Positions 44,521-53,886 of a DNA stretch of 64,000 nucleotides are shown piece by piece. The stretch's first letter is position 1. Every line of letters begins with the position of its first letter. This DNA is from Pacificibacter maritimus (GTDB lineage Bacteria; Pseudomonadota; Alphaproteobacteria; Rhodobacterales; Rhodobacteraceae). The stretch spans positions 450,031-514,030 of the forward strand of contig NZ_RKQK01000001.1 in assembly GCF_003814915.1 (NCBI RefSeq), read 5' to 3'. The position numbers were made by a program, and so were the translations under genes. The notes under the pieces are model-generated. The model was given only the letters and a program-made list of their open reading frames with translations, was not told the origin of the DNA and did not search any database.

Positions 44521-46467
44521 TTATTTTCCCACAGGCAAGAAAACTGTGAAGGTACTGCCTTGGCCTAGGGTGGACTCTACAGCAATGCGCCCACCGATAC
44601 GACTCACAAGCTGTTGACTGATGGACAGGCCCAAGCCCGTGCCTTGTGCTTGTTTTGTTGTATAGAAGGGATCAAAAATGCGGCGGCGTATATCGGGCGC
44701 AATCCCTGTGCCCGTGTCAGTGACACAAATCATGACACCGCCCGCGCAGTCACGGGTTGCGATGCTTAACTTGCCGCCAGCGGGCATTGCATGGACCGCA
44801 TTCAAGATCAGATTGACAACAACCTGCTGCAGCTCTGTGCGTGACATCTTTACTTGCAAAGCGCTATCGGCTGACAGAGTGCTTGTGATGCCAGCACTGG
44901 TGATTTGATGTTGCGTCAGCACGATGCAGTCTTGCACCACTTCGGACGGGTTGATCAGGTTTTCTGACCCTGAATATTCCTCTGGGCGGGCGAACTGCAA
45001 CAATTTCGATACGATCACCCCGATGCGGTACAGTTGATCGTCTATCAGGCGAAATTCATAATCCACTTCATTCGCTTTGTCCCCCAAGGTGCTGCGCGCA
45101 AGGTCGAGATTACCTTGGATCACAGCCACAGGATTGTTGATTTCATGGGCAACAGACGCCGTGATTTCGCCCACGGCGGCCAGTTTTTCCGACATGATCA
45201 GCCGCTCGGTGGTGCGTTCCAGCCGATGATTGGCTTGGCGCAGATCGCGGGTGCGGTCTTCGACCTTGGTCTCAAGGCTCTTGGCCCAGTCGCGCAATTC
45301 GCGGTCCCGCTCTTGCAGTTGATCCAAGAGATCATCGAAATGGCCAGCGACCTGCGCAATTTCGCCGCCGTCTTTTGGCGGGTTATTCCGCGCTGTCATA
45401 TCGCCCGCTTCGACCCGTGCGATGGTCTTGGTCATGCCCTCCAACGGGCGAAAAATATGCGAGGCCCAGCGCAAAAACAGCGGTACTGATAAAAGCGCGA
45501 TCAGGATAAAGGCCGCGACAAGCAAAATGATAGATGTGGTTTTGGCTTGGCGAAACGGTGTTTCCAAAAAACCGACATAGAGCATGCCAACACGGTTTCC
45601 AAAGCTGTCTACAATCGGCTCATATGCGGAAATATACCAATCATCGACCACAAAGGCGCGGTCCAGCCAAGTTTGACCTTTGTCCAAAACAAGCGCGCGC
45701 ACCTCAGCCGAGACGCGCGTGCCAAGGGCGCGCTGGTTTTCAAACAGACGCACATTGGTTGAGATGCGCACGTCATCCAAAAACAGCGTGGCGGTGCCTT
45801 GGCTGCCCTCTGGCAGGCTTTGTTCGCGGTATACCAGCGCGTTGATCGTATCGATGAATTCAAGATTGCGGTTTAGCAAAACCCCGCCCACCAGTGCGGC
45901 CCGCGTGCCATCGGGCAAGGCCAACGGCGCGGCAGATTGAATGATCATGCCGCGGGTTTCTTGGGTGCGATCCGTGGGGGCTGCGGCGCGGGTTGGCATC
46001 AAGGGGATTTCTGCACGCGCGGCAAGTCCCGATGAGAGCGCATCCAGTTCGCTGCTGTCCAAAACATCAACCGCGCTGTGCCATTGGCCGTCTAAAGCTG
46101 AGGCGATGACGGGCAGGCGCCTTTGCGCGGGCGTGTCTGTCGCGATGCGCAAAAAATCAAGGCCAAGGCGCAGGCGTTCTTGGTCTAGGAATGCGGCTTG
46201 TGTTTTGGATGTCAGAGCCTTTTCAAGATCGACCGACCGCGCGACAGCATCAATGCGTTCGCCCGACATTTCAATAAGTCTTGCCAGATATTGGTCGGCG
46301 ATAATCAGGTCGCCGTTGACTTTGTTCACCAGCAAATCGTCGACTTTGCCTTCCCAACGCCACAGCGTGCTGCCCAAAAGCACAGGCAGCAAAACCAGCA
46401 TCGGCAAAAGCGCGATCACCAGCAATCGCACGCGTACAGAGCGCAAAAGATCCAAGGCGCGTGACAT
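44521..46467 (-). CDS. Membrane sensor histidine kinase, partner of the adjacent NtrC-type regulator
   Basis: The 648-residue kinase has a membrane helix at about residues 14-33 and a large periplasmic Cache-like sensor to about residue 315. A second helix (LLVAAFILIALLSVPLFL) and a HAMP segment (FRPLEGMTKTIARVEAGDM) follow. After a coiled coil comes the HisKA box SVAHEINNPVAVIQG with His441, and the ATPase domain has NLILNAVHAM, DTGTGI and GTGLGLSIS. It follows the regulator by 3 bp on the same strand. The pair diverges from a TRAP transporter, so it probably senses that transporter's substrate. The ligand is unknown. Confidence 0.9.
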   Translation of the reverse strand: MSRALDLLRSVRVRLLVIALLPMLVLLPVLLGSTLWRWEGKVDDLLVNKVNGDLIIADQYLARLIEMSGERIDAVARSVDLEKALTSKTQAAFLDQERLRLGLDFLRIATDTPAQRRLPVIASALDGQWHSAVDVLDSSELDALSSGLAARAEIPLMPTRAAAPTDRTQETRGMIIQSAAPLALPDGTRAALVGGVLLNRNLEFIDTINALVYREQSLPEGSQGTATLFLDDVRISTNVRLFENQRALGTRVSAEVRALVLDKGQTWLDRAFVVDDWYISAYEPIVDSFGNRVGMLYVGFLETPFRQAKTTSIILLVAAFILIALLSVPLFLRWASHIFRPLEGMTKTIARVEAGDMTARNNPPKDGGEIAQVAGHFDDLLDQLQERDRELRDWAKSLETKVEDRTRDLRQANHRLERTTERLIMSEKLAAVGEITASVAHEINNPVAVIQGNLDLARSTLGDKANEVDYEFRLIDDQLYRIGVIVSKLLQFARPEEYSGSENLINPSEVVQDCIVLTQHQITSAGITSTLSADSALQVKMSRTELQQVVVNLILNAVHAMPAGGKLSIATRDCAGGVMICVTDTGTGIAPDIRRRIFDPFYTTKQAQGTGLGLSISQQLVSRIGGRIAVESTLGQGSTFTVFLPVGK

Positions 46468-46470
46468 GGC

Positions 46471-47820
46471 CTATATGCCCCAAGCGGCGCATTTGCGATC
46501 AATCGTCTTGCGCGAAATGCCAAGCTGACGCGCGGCCTCTGATCTGTTGCCGTTCAGCGCCTCAAGGGCACCCAGTATCGCGCGCCGTTCTGTTTCTTCC
46601 AGCGGTGTGATTTTGCACATGGGTTCTGATGGGTCCAAGCTTTCGATCGGATATCGCCCGAAAATCAATGATCTTTCGACAAAATTATGCAGTTCGCGGA
46701 TGTTGCCAGGCCAGTCATAGCGCAGCAGTGCCGCACGCACGGTCGAAGACATTTCGAGCTGCGGTAAATTAAGCGCCGCAGAGATTTCTGTTTGAAACAG
46801 ATCTGCTAAATCCAACAGATCCGTGTCACGTTCTTTCAAAGGGGGCATGGGCAGTTCGACGACATTGATGCGAAACAAAAGATCTTCGCGAAACGCGCCT
46901 TTTGCCACCGCTTGGGTCAGGGATTTGGTGGTGGAAATCACAAAACGCAAATCCAACTGCACATCGCGGGTGGTGCCTATGGGGCGGATGATGCCGTTTT
47001 CCAAGACACGTAAAAGCGCAGTCTGCGCATTGGCGCTCAGTTCGGTGACATCATCCAAAAACACAGTCCCGCCCGAAGCTGAAGCCAGCAGTCCTTCGCG
47101 TTCTGTTTGCGCGCTGGGAAAAGCCCCCGCCGCATGACCAAACAATTCATATTCGATCATGTCTGAGGGAATTGCGCCGCATTGAATCGACACAAAAGGG
47201 GCGTTGGCGCGCGGTGAATGGTTGTGGATGTGGCGTGCGGCGACTTCTTTGCCCGACCCACATGCGCCTGTGATCAAAATGGGTGTCGACAGGGGCGCGA
47301 CGCGTTCTAGCGTCTCACGCAGGTCAGAAATAATCGCCGATTTTCCGATCAATTCTCGACGGCGGTTTCCAGCAGAGGCCGTTTCAAGTTCGCGTTTGAG
47401 CAGAAAGTTTTCGCGCTTGAGTTTTGCGACATCCAAACTGCGCCGTAGGGCATTCATAATCTGGTTTGATCGGAATGGCTTTATCAGAAAATCCGAAACG
47501 CCCGCCCGCATCGCATCAATCGCGGTTTGCAGATCGGCATAGGCGGTGATCATAATGATATCGGTGATACCACCTTTGTCACGCTGGGTCTGAAGCCATT
47601 CAAGCCCTTTTTGGCCAGGCATAATGTTATCGAGCACCATCACATCATATTGTTTTTGCGATAACAGCTTTTCGGCAGTTTGTGCATCGGGGGCTTCATC
47701 GACCCTTGCGCAAATGGGTTTAAGCGTTTTGACCAGAAAGTGCCGCATGCCGGGTTCGTCATCTACAATTAAAATGCGGGCGGTCTTTAACGGCTCGTTT
47801 TCTTCAACCTCAGTTTGCAT
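46471..47820 (-). CDS. NtrC-family response regulator with altered GAFTGA motif
   Basis: The 449-residue protein has a receiver with acceptor Asp64 (VLDNIMPG). Its AAA+ domain has Walker A GACGSGKE and Walker B GGTVFLDDV, with an R-finger region LLFRINVVELP. A Fis-type helix-turn-helix ends the protein (NRSEAARQLGISRKTIDRK). In place of GAFTGA it has GAFPSA, a change in the loop that contacts sigma-54. It is therefore either a divergent sigma-54 activator or works with another sigma factor. It is divergent from the TRAP operon, which it likely controls together with the downstream kinase. Confidence 0.9.
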   Translation of the reverse strand: MQTEVEENEPLKTARILIVDDEPGMRHFLVKTLKPICARVDEAPDAQTAEKLLSQKQYDVMVLDNIMPGQKGLEWLQTQRDKGGITDIIMITAYADLQTAIDAMRAGVSDFLIKPFRSNQIMNALRRSLDVAKLKRENFLLKRELETASAGNRRRELIGKSAIISDLRETLERVAPLSTPILITGACGSGKEVAARHIHNHSPRANAPFVSIQCGAIPSDMIEYELFGHAAGAFPSAQTEREGLLASASGGTVFLDDVTELSANAQTALLRVLENGIIRPIGTTRDVQLDLRFVISTTKSLTQAVAKGAFREDLLFRINVVELPMPPLKERDTDLLDLADLFQTEISAALNLPQLEMSSTVRAALLRYDWPGNIRELHNFVERSLIFGRYPIESLDPSEPMCKITPLEETERRAILGALEALNGNRSEAARQLGISRKTIDRKCAAWGI

Positions 47821-48073
47821 TTGGTGCCTCCCAACACGTTTACGCTGATGAGTATGTCTTTTATGGTGTTAGAAACAACTGCATCTTTGCCCAAGGGCTG
47901 TGCGGCAAGTGACGCAAGGTCAAAGACAACCGCATCAGGCAGGCATATGCGAAATGTTGTGCCCCCTAAAACGTCACGACAGGCGAGATAAAGCGAAGCC
48001 TTGATTGGATAGAAGATCACCTGTTGAATGCGGAGTAAATAGGGGGAAGACTCTAACTGGGACGCAAGAAATT

Positions 48074-48092
48074 AATTCTTGTATACAGAATT
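48074..48092 (+). promoter_or_regulatory. Palindromic operator candidate upstream of the TRAP operon
   Basis: AATTC-TTGTATACA-GAATT is centred on TGTATACA and lies 78-96 bp before the dctP start. The core resembles operators of FadR/GntR-type repressors (TTGTATACAA). The 349-bp region between the response regulator and dctP otherwise shows no gene. I found no -24/-12 sigma-54 promoter in it. Confidence 0.5.
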
Positions 48093-48169
48093 GTTGACCT
48101 GAAGTGCAGTAAGGGCAACCATGCAGCATTGCCGACTTGTGGAGAATCGGCTCACTAAGGGAGGAAACT

Positions 48170-49156
48170 ATGAAAAAGAATTTGATGATGACGGCCGCAA
48201 TGGCCCTGTCCATGGGACTGGGATCAATGGCACAGGCGGAAGAATTGCGCTTGTCTCACCAATGGTCGACCAGTGATATTCGTCACCAAGTCGCACAGAT
48301 GGTCGCCGATGGCGTCGCAGCTGCTGACGTGGATTTGGACATTAAAATCTTTGGTTCCAGTTCGCTTTTTAAGGCCCGCGAACAGTATCGCCCACTCAGC
48401 CGTGGTTTGCTTGATATGACTGTTTTGCCGCTCAGCTATGCAGGCGGTCAGCAACCTGCCTTCAACCTAACCTTGATGCCTGGCCTTGTGCGCAATCACG
48501 ATCACGCAGCGCGTCTGAGCGCCTCACCGTTCATGAAAGAACTTGAAGCGCGCATGGCCGACGATGATGTCATGGTCTTGGTTCATGGCTATCTGGCGGG
48601 CGGTTTTGTTGGGGCTGACGGCTGTATCACTTCGCCTGATGATGTCGAAGGTCTACAGATCCGCGCGGCGGGCAAAGCCTTTGAACAGATGCTGGCGGGG
48701 GCAGGGGCTTCGATCACATCTATGTCCTCATCTGAGATCTATAGCGCGATGCAAACGGGCATTTTGAACGCGGCCAATACGTCTTCATCGTCATTTGTAT
48801 CCTATCGGATTTACGAACAAGCAGCCTGTTATACCCCCGCAGGCGATGTGGCGCTTTGGTTCATGTATCAGCCGCTTTTGATGAACAAGTCGACATTTGA
48901 AGGCCTAAACGAAGACCAACAAGACGCACTTTTGGCCGCAGCGGCCGAAGCGCAGGCCTTTTACCTAGAAGAAGCAAAGTTGGAAGATGCTGCCTCTGAA
49001 CAGGTCTTCCGTGATGCTGGTGTTGAAATCGCGCGCATGTCGCCAGAAGATTTCGAAGCATGGCGCGCTTTGGCACAAGAGACATCCTATAAGGCATTTG
49101 TCGAAGACCTGCCTGACGGTCAAGCGCTGCTCGATATGGCCCTTGCTGTCGAATGA
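48170..49156 (+). CDS. dctP: TRAP transporter solute-binding protein
   Basis: The 328-residue periplasmic protein has a signal peptide (MTAAMALSMGLGSMAQA, cut after about residue 23) and the DctP fold. Typical stretches are LRLSHQWS near the N-terminus, KIFGSSSLFKAREQYRPLSRG, and GLQIRAAGKAFEQMLAGAGAS. The last contains the Arg that binds the substrate carboxylate in most DctP proteins. The ligand is thus probably an organic acid; its identity is unknown. GGAGG lies before the Met at 48170, and an earlier in-frame Met is not used. It is the first gene of a complete dctP-dctQ-dctM operon. Confidence 0.93.
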   Translation: MKKNLMMTAAMALSMGLGSMAQAEELRLSHQWSTSDIRHQVAQMVADGVAAADVDLDIKIFGSSSLFKAREQYRPLSRGLLDMTVLPLSYAGGQQPAFNLTLMPGLVRNHDHAARLSASPFMKELEARMADDDVMVLVHGYLAGGFVGADGCITSPDDVEGLQIRAAGKAFEQMLAGAGASITSMSSSEIYSAMQTGILNAANTSSSSFVSYRIYEQAACYTPAGDVALWFMYQPLLMNKSTFEGLNEDQQDALLAAAAEAQAFYLEEAKLEDAASEQVFRDAGVEIARMSPEDFEAWRALAQETSYKAFVEDLPDGQALLDMALAVE

Positions 49157-49225
49157 TCAATGAGGGCGGCTTGGCAGATCAGCCAGCCGCCCCAACTTCG
49201 TAAAAATTCTGAAAGGATTGCTCAT

Positions 49226-49774
49226 ATGGCAACCAAAAATTCAGCGGGTGTCGCGCAGACGGGCGGCAATCCGTTTTTGCACGCAGTTGCCGCGATTTCG
49301 ACATTGGCAGGCTGGTGTTCCGCCGCAATGATCGTGGCCGCTGTCGCTATTACATGCCAAATGATTTTCATCCGATTTGTGCTTAACGGGTCAACGATTT
49401 GGCAAACAGAGGCCGTGATTTATCTGGCGATCGCATCAACATTGATTGGTTTGGCCTATGTGCAAAGATTGCGCGGCCATGTGAATGTCGATCTTGTGCC
49501 TCTGCTTTTGCCTGCGCGTGGGCGCTATATTCTATGTGTGATCACCCTAACGTTGTCTATCGTGATGGTGGGGGTTTTGTTGTTCCACGGCTATGAATAC
49601 TGGCACCTTACATTTGAACGAAACTGGAAATCGGATACGGTTTGGGGCGTAAGATTGTGGATACCCTACCTTGCTTTGCCAGTCGGTTTTGCGCTGCTTA
49701 TGCTGCAACTTATCGCGGATCTTGTCGCAGTCGTCCTTAAAATCGATAAACCTTTTGGCTTGGAGGACTTATAA
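49226..49774 (+). CDS. dctQ: TRAP transporter small permease
   Basis: The 182-residue protein has four membrane helices (about residues 28-52, 62-80, 100-122, 145-170) and the family FIRFVLNGSTIWQTEAVIYL region after the first helix. It pairs with DctM and scaffolds it. The start at 49226 has GAAAGGA upstream; an earlier in-frame ATG overlaps the dctP end and lacks support. Its stop codon overlaps the dctM ATG (TAATG). Confidence 0.9.
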   Translation: MATKNSAGVAQTGGNPFLHAVAAISTLAGWCSAAMIVAAVAITCQMIFIRFVLNGSTIWQTEAVIYLAIASTLIGLAYVQRLRGHVNVDLVPLLLPARGRYILCVITLTLSIVMVGVLLFHGYEYWHLTFERNWKSDTVWGVRLWIPYLALPVGFALLMLQLIADLVAVVLKIDKPFGLEDL

Positions 49775-51090
49775 TGGATCCGCTTTTGCTTGGCGCATTT
49801 GTCGCTATTTCTACCATTCTTGTGTTGTTCTCTGGGGTCTCTGTTGCCATCGGTTTGGTGATTGTTTCCGCAGGCTTTTTGCTGATCTTCGACGGTGCGC
49901 GGTCCTTAGAGCTTTTGCCTGAAATTCTGTTTGGAAAGCTCGATAACTTTGCGCTGCTTGCGATCCCGATGTTTATCATCATGGGCTCGTCGATTGCATC
50001 AACGCGCGCGGGCGCAGACCTATATGAGGCGCTGGAACGCTGGTTGACCCGTGTGCCAGGAGGTTTGGTGATTTCAAATCTGGGCGCCTGCGCATTGTTT
50101 GCGGCCATGTCTGGGTCCAGTCCTGCGACCTGTGCTGCGATCGGTAAAATGGGCATCCCTGAGATGCGCAAACGCGGTTATCCTGACGGTGTCGCGGCGG
50201 GGTCCATCGCGGCAGGTGGCACTTTGGGGATTTTGATCCCACCTTCTGTGACGATGATCGTCTACGGTATCGCCACTGAGACCTCGATTGGGCGTTTGTT
50301 TTTGGCTGGTGTTATGCCAGGTCTATTGCTTGTTGCGCTGTTTATGGCGTGGTCTTTGTATTCCACTTGGAAATCTGGCGACAAACAGCTTTTGAACGTT
50401 GGCAGCTACAGCTGGAAAGAAAAGTTCGAAATTCTGCCCAGAGTTTTGCCTTTCCTCGCCATCATCGTTGGGGTGCTTTACGCCATGTACGGCGGTATCG
50501 CGACCCCTTCGGAAACTGCGGCTGTTGGGGCTTTGCTGTGTCTTTTGATTGCGATGGTCATCTATAAGCTTTGGAACCCGAAAGACCTATGGGTTGTGCT
50601 GCGCGACAGCACCAAAGAAAGCGTTATGATCTTGTTTATCATCGCAGCGGCAGGGGTGTTTTCATACATGCTGTCAAGCCTGTTCATCACCCAAGCCATT
50701 GCCGAATGGATCGGCACGCTGGATGTAAACCGTTGGATTCTAATGTGCTTTGTCATGTTGTTCTTGCTGGTTGCTGGGTTTTTCCTACCCCCAGTTGCTG
50801 TGATTTTGATGGCCGCGCCGATCTTGCTGCCGATCATTACTGCCGCTGGCTTTGATCCCATTTGGTTCGCTGTGGTTTTGACCATCAACATGGAAATCGG
50901 CCTGATCTCGCCGCCTGTGGGGCTGAACCTATATGTGATCAACGGCATCGCGCCTGATATTTCGCTTAAGACCATCCTCAAGGGATCTATGCCCTTTGTG
51001 GCTTGTATGGTCATCGCGATCGTCTTGCTGTGTTTTTTCCCGAGCATTGCGACATGGCTTCCTGATGTGGTTATGGGCGCTGCCATCTAA
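49774..51090 (+). CDS. dctM: TRAP transporter large permease
   Basis: The 438-residue membrane protein has 12-13 helices and DctM hallmarks. These include the GSSIASTRAGADLYEALERWLTR-type N-terminal region, SGSSPATCAAIGKMGIPEMRKRGYP, GGTLGILIPPSVTMIVYGI, and the late INMEIGLISPPVGLNLYVI. It is the sodium-coupled transport subunit working with DctP and DctQ. It is the last gene of the operon; a hairpin follows 18 bp later. Confidence 0.95.
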   Translation: MDPLLLGAFVAISTILVLFSGVSVAIGLVIVSAGFLLIFDGARSLELLPEILFGKLDNFALLAIPMFIIMGSSIASTRAGADLYEALERWLTRVPGGLVISNLGACALFAAMSGSSPATCAAIGKMGIPEMRKRGYPDGVAAGSIAAGGTLGILIPPSVTMIVYGIATETSIGRLFLAGVMPGLLLVALFMAWSLYSTWKSGDKQLLNVGSYSWKEKFEILPRVLPFLAIIVGVLYAMYGGIATPSETAAVGALLCLLIAMVIYKLWNPKDLWVVLRDSTKESVMILFIIAAAGVFSYMLSSLFITQAIAEWIGTLDVNRWILMCFVMLFLLVAGFFLPPVAVILMAAPILLPIITAAGFDPIWFAVVLTINMEIGLISPPVGLNLYVINGIAPDISLKTILKGSMPFVACMVIAIVLLCFFPSIATWLPDVVMGAAI

Positions 51091-51108
51091 GGCGCTTTCG
51101 AAAAAAAT

Positions 51109-51133
51109 GGGCGTTCCCAAACAGGGGGCGCCC
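51109..51133. terminator. Hairpin after the TRAP operon
   Basis: GGGCGTTCCC and GGGGGCGCCC pair over 10 bp (two G-U) around AAACA. The strong A-run lies on the 5' side, so the clear U-tract appears only on the minus strand; the plus-strand tail is GTGTAAACATTTC. It may work as a weak terminator for dctM or as a block to antisense reading. Confidence 0.45.
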
Positions 51134-51267
51134 GTGTAAACATTTCTGCTAGCACTATCCCCCTGTCATCTGGCACGCACGGCGTTTCCTGTCGCATAAA
51201 GTGTTGGAAATCATACAAAACCCAGATCAATGATTGACCTCGTCTCGCAGAGATCAATAGTGAGACT

Positions 51268-52281
51268 ATGGAAAATAATATATCTAAATTCGGCGAAATG
51301 CCTGACGGCGAAACCGTTCATTGCATTGCTTTGTCAGGCGGTGGCTTGAAGGCGCGCATCCTAACCTATGGGGCCACGGTTCAAGATTTGCGACTGGAGG
51401 GTGTGGACCATCCTTTGGTCTTGGGGGCGCCGACACTTGCGCCCTATTTTGGGCCTTTCACCTATTTCGGCGCCTTGGTAGGGCGGTTTGCCAATCGCAT
51501 CGCACAGGGGCGGTTTTCCCTTGATGGCACTGACTATCAGATCACACGAAAAACGGGCGACATACAGGCCTTGCATGGAGGTGAGACGGGCACGGGGCAG
51601 CGCAATTGGACCATCGCAGATGTTTCGACCTCGCATGTTTGCCTGCGTCTTGTTTTGGCGGATGGAGATATGGGATTTCCAGGTGAATTGACTGTTTTAT
51701 GCGATATCCGATTAACGCAGGCAGGGGGGCTGAGTTTTGATATCTCGGCCACGACCACCCAAGCCACGCCCTGTTCCTTTGCCCATCACAGCTATTTCAA
51801 CCTTGATGATAGCCCAGAGATTTCGGATCACAGCTTACAGGTGGATGCCGCGCATTACCTGCCTGTGGATGATGGTCAAATCCCCACTGGCGAAATCAAA
51901 CCTGTGGCTGGGACAAAGTTCGATTTTCAAACCGCTGAGACCATCGGCCAGCGCGGTCTTGATCACAATTTTTGCCTGACGACCAAGCCTGTGCCCAGAA
52001 AAACCATTCGTGATGTTGCCATTTTGACGGGCAAAACCTCGGGTGTGTCCATGCGGGTCGCAACGGATCAGCCTGGCTTGCAAGTCTATGATGCCGCAGG
52101 GTTTCCCAAGTCAGGCCTTTCTGGCTTAGAGGGGCGCCGTTACGGACCATTCGCGGGGCTGGCGCTCGAAACACAGGCTTGGCCCGATGCGCCCAATCAC
52201 CCGCAGTTTCCAAATGCGGTTTTGCGCAGCGATGAAACATATCGTCATCATGTCAGCTATCACTTTAGCAAAGCGCGCTAA
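51268..52281 (+). CDS. galM: Aldose 1-epimerase (galactose mutarotase)
   Basis: The 337-residue protein has the GalM beta-sandwich. It shows YGATVQDLRL, the GRFANRIAQGRFSLDG strand with substrate Arg, LHGGETG, AHHSYFNLD with the catalytic His, and late ALETQAWPDAPNHPQFPN with the catalytic Glu. It interconverts alpha and beta anomers of galactose and other aldoses. It has no signal peptide. It faces the halogenase-GH4 operon convergently and fits the galactoside locus. Two copies of AGATCAAT 27 bp apart lie just upstream (51224, 51251) and could be regulator half-sites. Confidence 0.93.
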   Translation: MENNISKFGEMPDGETVHCIALSGGGLKARILTYGATVQDLRLEGVDHPLVLGAPTLAPYFGPFTYFGALVGRFANRIAQGRFSLDGTDYQITRKTGDIQALHGGETGTGQRNWTIADVSTSHVCLRLVLADGDMGFPGELTVLCDIRLTQAGGLSFDISATTTQATPCSFAHHSYFNLDDSPEISDHSLQVDAAHYLPVDDGQIPTGEIKPVAGTKFDFQTAETIGQRGLDHNFCLTTKPVPRKTIRDVAILTGKTSGVSMRVATDQPGLQVYDAAGFPKSGLSGLEGRRYGPFAGLALETQAWPDAPNHPQFPNAVLRSDETYRHHVSYHFSKAR

Positions 52282-52337
52282 GCTGTCATCTATGGCTGTC
52301 TTGGCCTGTGAGAACGGGCGGATTGTCGGCGCCCGAT

Positions 52338-53870
52338 CTAAAGCTGGGTTAAATATGCACGGTGCCCAAGGGCGCGCAGGGCCGCTGATTTAAATTCGCG
52401 GTCAAGCTGCATAAGGGTTTTGCGCGCCTGCGCTTTAAGGCGGGGATGGTTTGCGAAGACCTGTTTGGCACAGGCCGCGGGCAACTTCCCAAGCCCCGCC
52501 AAAACAGGGGCGTAAAGCTGTTCTTCCACATGTGGCAGGTTGCCTGCGAAGGGTTGGAAGTCAGCGCGGGTGACCGGATGGGCCTGCCAATGGCGCAGCT
52601 GCGCCTGTGTCTGGCCTGTAAGACCGCTGTGGGTCATATCGGTCCAAAACGCTGTATCGGTTCTTCCGCCTGCGTAGTGTAAATTGATAAATTGTGCAAA
52701 ATCATTAACTTGTCTGGCGACTGTCATGTTATACTTGATGCGCGCCTGTGCCGCTTTCGGGCCCAATAGGGTATCGAATGAGAGGCGGGTCAAGATCAAG
52801 GTTTGCACCAAACTGCCATGAATTGATGTGGCTTCCAGCGGTTCAAGAAAGCTTTGCGCCAAGCCGATCGCGACACAGTTGTTGACCCATGCGTGGTTCA
52901 ATCTGCCTGGCTCGATTGACAAAACCCCACGGGGTTCAATCGGTTTGCCAAGCTTTGTTTCAATCTCGGCCTGTGCCGCGTCTGGAGTTATATGGGCATC
53001 GCTGAAAACATAGCCGCAGCCCATGCGGTCTTGGACAGGGATAGCCCAGATCCAGCCTGCATCCACGGCCTGCGCTGTGGTGTATGGGGCGATGTCTTTG
53101 TTTGGGTCGTGCTCCATCCAAAAGGGCATGGCGCGATTGAGCGGCAGAAACTTTCCGTAAGAGGTCCAGCCCGCTTGCAATTCGCCGATAATAGCCCGCC
53201 GAAAGCCTGTGCAATCGATAACAAAATCGACGGGCAAGGCCGCACCATCTGTCATGATCAAATCCGTTATATTCCCTGTGCTGGAGGCACGTTTTAGCCC
53301 TGCGACTTGCGCGCGTATGTGGTCAATGTTCTTGGCTTTGCGTGCCAAGAAAGCGCCAAGGCGCGCTTGGTCGAAATGATATGCGTGGTGAAAAGGGCTC
53401 AGCGCAATCGGGTCACCAGTAGCACTGCGCGCAAAGGGGGATTTACGCGCGCGCATCAAAGCGGTGAACAGATGCGCGTCAGCCAGTGATTTTCCTGAAG
53501 CGATGCGGGCGTGGTGCAACCAGTTTGCTGGCAGGCCCGCAGGGACAGGGCCGAGCGCATTGGGATCATCAATAGGCCCAAAGAAGTGCTTTCCACCTGC
53601 GCGCCAGCCTTTGTGATGGATGCCAAATTTAAATGTGGCTCCCGTTTCGCGCAAAAATTCACTTTCATCTATACCAAGATCCAAGAGAACTTGGCGAAAC
53701 ACCGATGTCGATCCTTCGCCCACCCCCACGGTCGGGATGTCGGGTGCTTCAATGACCGAAAACCGAATGGTTTGTCCCGCCTTTTCGGCGGCCCGCTTTA
53801 AAACGAGGGCCGCCAACCAACCTGCGGTGCCGCCCCCGACGATTGCGATGTGTTTAGCGTTTTTGTCCAT
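52338..53870 (-). CDS. Flavin-dependent (tryptophan-type) halogenase
   Basis: The 510-residue protein has the FAD-binding GGGTAGW at the N-terminus and the PTVGVGEGSTSVF stretch. A Lys lies in GATFKFGI, at the place of the catalytic lysine of PrnA/RebH. The WIWAIPVQDR motif (W-x-W-x-I-P) and FLEPLEATSIHG, with the active-site Glu, are also present. Family enzymes chlorinate or brominate indoles, pyrroles or phenols using FADH2 and halide. The start at 53870 avoids an upstream extension without a ribosome site. It follows the GH4 gene by 16 bp and is clearly in the same operon, an unexpected companion for sugar genes. No flavin reductase is adjacent. Confidence 0.9.
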   Translation of the reverse strand: MDKNAKHIAIVGGGTAGWLAALVLKRAAEKAGQTIRFSVIEAPDIPTVGVGEGSTSVFRQVLLDLGIDESEFLRETGATFKFGIHHKGWRAGGKHFFGPIDDPNALGPVPAGLPANWLHHARIASGKSLADAHLFTALMRARKSPFARSATGDPIALSPFHHAYHFDQARLGAFLARKAKNIDHIRAQVAGLKRASSTGNITDLIMTDGAALPVDFVIDCTGFRRAIIGELQAGWTSYGKFLPLNRAMPFWMEHDPNKDIAPYTTAQAVDAGWIWAIPVQDRMGCGYVFSDAHITPDAAQAEIETKLGKPIEPRGVLSIEPGRLNHAWVNNCVAIGLAQSFLEPLEATSIHGSLVQTLILTRLSFDTLLGPKAAQARIKYNMTVARQVNDFAQFINLHYAGGRTDTAFWTDMTHSGLTGQTQAQLRHWQAHPVTRADFQPFAGNLPHVEEQLYAPVLAGLGKLPAACAKQVFANHPRLKAQARKTLMQLDREFKSAALRALGHRAYLTQL

Positions 53871-53886
53871 GGGCAAAGTTAGCAAA

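Noticed and set aside
47787-48020. Short frame with a GGTTFRICLP segment resembling the end of a histidine-kinase ATPase domain
   Set aside because: Only about ten residues look similar; no other kinase motif occurs upstream before a stop codon. It starts with GTG without a ribosome site and overlaps the response regulator. A gene remnant cannot be excluded, but chance is more likely.
47821-48169. Possible sigma-54 promoter for the TRAP operon
   Set aside because: No GG-N10-GC element with reasonable match to TGGCAC-N5-TTGC was found on the plus strand.
52316-52334. GGGCG/CGCCC hairpin between galM and the halogenase gene
   Set aside because: The stem is only 5 bp and no T-tract follows on either strand, so it is not listed as a terminator.
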